Shown: positions 5,375 through 8,246 of the stretch, piece after piece
Layout of the letters: each line of letters opens with the position of its first letter
How positions within the stretch are numbered: position 1 is the first letter of the stretch
Source: Bacteroidales bacterium UBA1769
GTDB taxonomy: Bacteria > Bacteroidota > Bacteroidia > Bacteroidales > UBA932
DNA: 8,246 nt
Assembly (NCBI GenBank): GCA_002314725.1
Contig: DCGV01000010.1
Span: 1-8,246 of the forward strand
Reading direction: 5' to 3'
The notes under the pieces: model-generated
The model's database searches: none
What the model was told of the DNA's origin: nothing
Seen by the model: the letters and a program-made list of their open reading frames with translations, nothing else
Translations under genes and position numbers: made by a program

Positions 5375-7945
5375 ATGAAGAGGATATTATTTATTCTAGC
5401 GACACTTGTACTATCGTTGAATATTTACGCACAGTCACTTACAGTGAGTGCGCCGAATGTTGTATCATTAGATGAGACAATACGCGTTGTCTTTACAGCT
5501 GATGGATCCATTTCCGATTTTAGTTGGGATGTTGGATCTGATTTTGACGTAGTATGGGGCCCACAGAGAGGTTCGTCATCATCTACCCAAATAATAAATG
5601 GTAAGAGGACATCCTCACATACTGAATCCTATACATATTTACTACAAGCTAAATCTACTGGAAAATTTACATTACAACCAGCTTATGCTAAGGTCGAGAA
5701 GAAAGATGTTTCCACTAAATCTGTTACAATAGAGGTAGTTTCTGCTTCTCAAAACGCAACCGTCAATCAGCAACAACAGAGCCAATCATCTTCTCAGAGC
5801 GCAACCAATGTCTCTGGAAATGATATTTACATGAAACTTCTGCTGAATAAAACGAATGTGGTTAAAGGTGAGCCAATAATAGCAACACTGAAATTGTACA
5901 CAAGGGTTGATATCTCCGGTTTTGAAGATGTAAAGTTTCCTACATTCACTGGTTTTTGGAGTAAAGAAATCGAAGCTCCTCAAAATATAGAATTCAATCG
6001 CGAAAATGTTGATGGACAAATCTATAATTCTGCCGTTTTGAGAAAATATATGTTGATTCCTCAGCAAACAGGAATACTGAATATCGATCAAGCCGAGATG
6101 ATTATTCAGACACGTGTAAGCACTCAATCTTCCGGACCACGTTCAATATTTGATGATTTTTTTGATTCTTATCAGACAGTAAGAAAGAGAGTATACACTC
6201 CGGAGACAAAGATTAACGTAAAAGCATTGCCTTCAGGAGCTCCTGCCAGTTTTGCCGGAGGAGTAGGAGACTTCAAGATGACTACAGAATTCTCTTCATC
6301 CAATCTGAAATCCAATGAAGCCGGTTCATTGATAGTTACCATTTCTGGTAAAGGTAATATTTCAATGCTGGAGGCCCCAAAGATTAATTTCCCTCCAGAC
6401 TTTGAAGTTTACGATATAAAGAGTAGCGAAAATATCTCTACAGATGGTACCTCTGGTACAAAACGCTTTGAATTCCCTTTCATACCACGTAGTCACGGGG
6501 ATTTTAAATTGGATCCAATAGAGTATGCATACTATGATATCTCTTCCGGCAAATATGTCACTCTATCCAATGGAGGTATCGATATACATATCGAAAAAGG
6601 GGAGGATGTTGACAATGGTGGTGTAGTTATGAGCGGTGTGACAAGGCAGTCCGTGAAGAATCTGGCTGAAGATGTCAGGTTTATTTCAAGGGGAGTGTCT
6701 GGTCTTCGCCAAAATGGTAAATTCTTCGCTGTATCACCAATCTTCTTTATGTTGGTTGCGATACTGATATTGTTGTTTTTTGCTGCCGATATTCTTTTAA
6801 AGAAATTCGATGAACGCCGTAAGGATGTACTTGGCTCAAAGAACCGTCGTGCAAACAAACTGGCCAGAGCTAGACTTCATCAAGCATCTGTCTATAAGGA
6901 TAAGAATCTTTCTACTGCTTACTATGAGGAACTGCACAAGGCGTTGCTCGGATATATCTCGGATAAATTATTTATTCCGGTTGCAGACCTTTCAAAGGAT
7001 ACAATAGCTGAAAGATTGAAAGAGAGTGGCGTAAAACAAGAACTGATTGACTCATTCCTTGCAATTGTAGATGCTTGTGAGTATGCTAGATATGCTCCTG
7101 ATGCTGACGGTGCCGCTATGGAAAATCAATATAATGACGCTTTAACAATTATCTCTGATTTGGAATCATCAATGAAATATACATCAAAAAAGAGTTCAAA
7201 AGTAGTTGCTGTCATAGGCGTGTTAATGCTGGGCACTATCAATTTGTCAGCACAAAGTGAAACTGAATTGTGGAACAGTGCGAATGATGCATATGCTGCA
7301 GGGCAATATCAAGATGCACTGAATAATTATCAAATGATAGAGGCATCTGGATTGGTGTCATCCGATCTCTTCTATAATATAGGAAATACCTATTTCAAGA
7401 TGGGCGACAATTCATATGCCATTTTATATTTTGAGAGATCGTTAAAATACAATCCATCCAACAAGGATGCAGCCAACAATTTGCAAATAGCTAAACAATT
7501 CACATTGGATAAGATAGAGGAGATTCCAGACTTGTTGTTCGTTTCGTGGGTGAAAGATGTTAAATATCTCCTTTCTGCAGATGGTTGGGCTGTTGTTTCA
7601 ATAATTATGTTGGGTATAGCTTTGTTATGTTTCCTTGCATTCAAACATGCTGCCCGTGGACAGAAAGCATCATTTATATTTGGTTGTATTTTGATTCTTT
7701 TTACAATTTTCTCTTTCATTTTCTCTGTAAGTGAGAAACGGGATATCATCACTATAGACAGTGCGATAGTAATGCAACCTGTTTCTACTGTAAAGAGCTC
7801 TCCTGGAGATGCAGGCAAGACTCTGTTCATGCTTCACGAGGGCACGAAGGTATCTATCTTGGATAATCTTGGCGAATGGACCAATATTGAGTTGGGAGAT
7901 GGCCGTCAAGGATGGATAGCATCATCTGAGATAGAAGGGATATAA
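5375..7945 (+). CDS. batD: BatD fused to BatE (oxygen tolerance protein with C-terminal TPR and SH3-like region)
   Basis: An 856-residue protein, far longer than a usual BatD (around 600). Residues 1-20 are a signal peptide (MKRILFILATLVLSL, YAQ end). A beta-rich periplasmic BatD region covers about 21-445, interrupted by a Gln/Ser linker (124-148) and containing an acidic-aromatic patch SIFDDFFDSYQ (257-267). TM at about 452-474, then KKFDERRKD, puts a helical module (about 495-597) in the cytoplasm. From Met600 on the protein is a whole BatE: a signal-peptide-like hydrophobic segment (609-626, ending LSAQS), TPRs (629-706, including YNIGNTYFKMGDNSYA), two TM segments (about 738-756 and 766-785) joined by a basic loop, and an SH3-like domain (about 795-853, with LGEWTNIELGDGRQGWI). 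The ATG is 3 nt after the batC stop and has no Shine-Dalgarno site; the signal peptide supports it. It is the last gene of the operon. A sequencing error that removed a stop cannot be excluded. Confidence 0.92.
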   Translation: MKRILFILATLVLSLNIYAQSLTVSAPNVVSLDETIRVVFTADGSISDFSWDVGSDFDVVWGPQRGSSSSTQIINGKRTSSHTESYTYLLQAKSTGKFTLQPAYAKVEKKDVSTKSVTIEVVSASQNATVNQQQQSQSSSQSATNVSGNDIYMKLLLNKTNVVKGEPIIATLKLYTRVDISGFEDVKFPTFTGFWSKEIEAPQNIEFNRENVDGQIYNSAVLRKYMLIPQQTGILNIDQAEMIIQTRVSTQSSGPRSIFDDFFDSYQTVRKRVYTPETKINVKALPSGAPASFAGGVGDFKMTTEFSSSNLKSNEAGSLIVTISGKGNISMLEAPKINFPPDFEVYDIKSSENISTDGTSGTKRFEFPFIPRSHGDFKLDPIEYAYYDISSGKYVTLSNGGIDIHIEKGEDVDNGGVVMSGVTRQSVKNLAEDVRFISRGVSGLRQNGKFFAVSPIFFMLVAILILLFFAADILLKKFDERRKDVLGSKNRRANKLARARLHQASVYKDKNLSTAYYEELHKALLGYISDKLFIPVADLSKDTIAERLKESGVKQELIDSFLAIVDACEYARYAPDADGAAMENQYNDALTIISDLESSMKYTSKKSSKVVAVIGVLMLGTINLSAQSETELWNSANDAYAAGQYQDALNNYQMIEASGLVSSDLFYNIGNTYFKMGDNSYAILYFERSLKYNPSNKDAANNLQIAKQFTLDKIEEIPDLLFVSWVKDVKYLLSADGWAVVSIIMLGIALLCFLAFKHAARGQKASFIFGCILILFTIFSFIFSVSEKRDIITIDSAIVMQPVSTVKSSPGDAGKTLFMLHEGTKVSILDNLGEWTNIELGDGRQGWIASSEIEGI
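7172..7945 (+). other. BatE-equivalent segment of the fused BatD protein
   Basis: Met600 of the fused protein is followed by a basic stretch (KYTSKKSSK) and a hydrophobic core ending in LSAQS, exactly how a free BatE would start. The segment is 257 residues, about the length of stand-alone BatE proteins, and has the expected TPR, two TM and SH3-like order. No good Shine-Dalgarno site precedes 7172 (only a GGA at 7162-7164), so whether a separate BatE is also made from this internal ATG is open. Confidence 0.75.
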
Positions 7946-7967
7946 ATGGGGAATAGATAATAAAATA

Positions 7968-8004
7968 ATAGGGTGACTGAAATCCAGCCACCCTATAATT
8001 TTTT
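7968..8004. terminator. Hairpin terminator between convergent batD and rpmA, possibly bidirectional
   Basis: ATAGGGTG (7968-7975) pairs with CACCCTAT (7989-7996). After one A/C mismatch, CTG (7977-7979) pairs with CAG (7985-7987), leaving a 5-nt loop (7980-7984). Six T residues follow at 7999-8004, giving a Rho-independent terminator for the bat operon. On the other strand the same stem is followed by a T-rich run (reverse of 7959-7967), so it could also end rpmA transcription. It fills most of the 73-nt gap between the two stop codons. Confidence 0.85.
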
Positions 8005-8018
8005 AAATCAGTTCGAAA

Positions 8019-8246
8019 CTATGCTTGTGGAAGAACAGATACGAATGATTTATTGTCAGCTTTCTTTTTGAAAACTACTACGCCATCAATTAAAGCAAAA
8101 AGAGTATGGTCTTTACCCATTCCTACGTTTTCACCAGCACATTTTACTGTACCTCTTTGACGGACTAGGATGTTACCGGCTTTTACAACTTGACCGGCAA
8201 ATTTCTTAACGCCCAAGCGTTTACTTTGTGATTCACGGCCGTTCTT
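8019..8246 (-). CDS. rpmA: 50S ribosomal protein bL27, 5'-truncated by the window edge
   Basis: Reading the minus strand from 8246, 75 codons precede a TAG stop at 8021-8019. The product begins KNGRESQSKRLGVKKFAG, continues with VRQRGT and GENVGMGKDHTLFAL, and ends FVSVLPQA, which matches bL27 along its length. About ten N-terminal residues (MAHKKG-like start) lie outside the window. A TTG inside the gene near 8216 is not the start, because the conserved residues before it are in frame. bL27 is a large-subunit protein near the peptidyl-transferase centre. In most bacteria rpmA follows rplU (bL21), which would then lie just beyond the right edge. The gene converges on the bat operon and is functionally unrelated to it. 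In place of the usual acidic/Ala end, the C-terminus is a short PQA, within normal variation. Confidence 0.97.
   Translation of the reverse strand, partial: KNGRESQSKRLGVKKFAGQVVKAGNILVRQRGTVKCAGENVGMGKDHTLFALIDGVVVFKKKADNKSFVSVLPQA

Noticed and set aside
7946..7960. ATG straight after the batD stop, a possible tiny coupled frame
   Set aside because: It encodes only four codons before a stop and precedes the terminator hairpin.
8214..8216. TTG near 8216 as the start of rpmA
   Set aside because: In-frame codons upstream to 8246 encode the conserved bL27 N-terminal residues (KNGRES-SKR), so the gene continues beyond the window.

Overview
The window holds the distal part of a Bat (Bacteroides aerotolerance) operon, read left to right, followed by a convergent ribosomal protein gene at the right edge. 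The full co-occurring set of MoxR AAA+ ATPase, DUF58 protein, BatA/BatB VWA membrane proteins, BatC TPR protein, BatD and BatE, together with protein-level signatures such as the Asn/Gln/Asp-rich BatC and the AT-leaning sequence, points to a member of Bacteroidota, most likely Bacteroidales. I cannot name a genus from the sequence alone. No mobile element, CRISPR array, tRNA or rRNA is visible.

Layout: a 5'-truncated MoxR ATPase (1-719); a cytosolic DUF58 protein (719-1597); a signal-peptide/single-TM protein with a DUF4381-like C-terminus (1599-2570); BatA (2574-3560); BatB (3561-4574); BatC (4577-5371); a BatD protein carrying a complete BatE at its C-terminus (5375-7945); a 73-nt intergenic gap with a hairpin terminator that could serve both strands (about 7968-8004); and rpmA (ribosomal protein bL27) on the minus strand, running off the right edge (8019-8246). 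Junctions within the operon range from a 1-nt overlap to a 3-nt gap, so translation is probably coupled and the transcript polycistronic. The promoter lies to the left of the window.

How the parts fit (inference from topology): MoxR and the DUF58 protein have no membrane segments and should be cytosolic. By the positive-inside rule, BatA and BatB present their metal-binding VWA domains to the periplasm, BatC is secreted to the periplasm, and the DUF4381-like protein and BatD each span the membrane once and then place a similar helical module in the cytoplasm. The BatE part of BatD crosses back out and puts its TPR and SH3-like domains in the periplasm. The cluster therefore looks like one envelope-spanning machine in which a cytosolic AAA+ ATPase may act on, or through, periplasmic VWA/TPR proteins. 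The true substrate and function of Bat systems remain uncertain; the aerotolerance name comes from a Bacteroides fragilis mutant phenotype.

This is a recognisable, known type of locus rather than a new system. The points most worth a second look are the BatD-BatE fusion with a relic start and signal peptide, the module shared by the DUF4381-like protein and BatD, and three perfect AAGGAGG Shine-Dalgarno sequences in a phylum that mostly avoids them.
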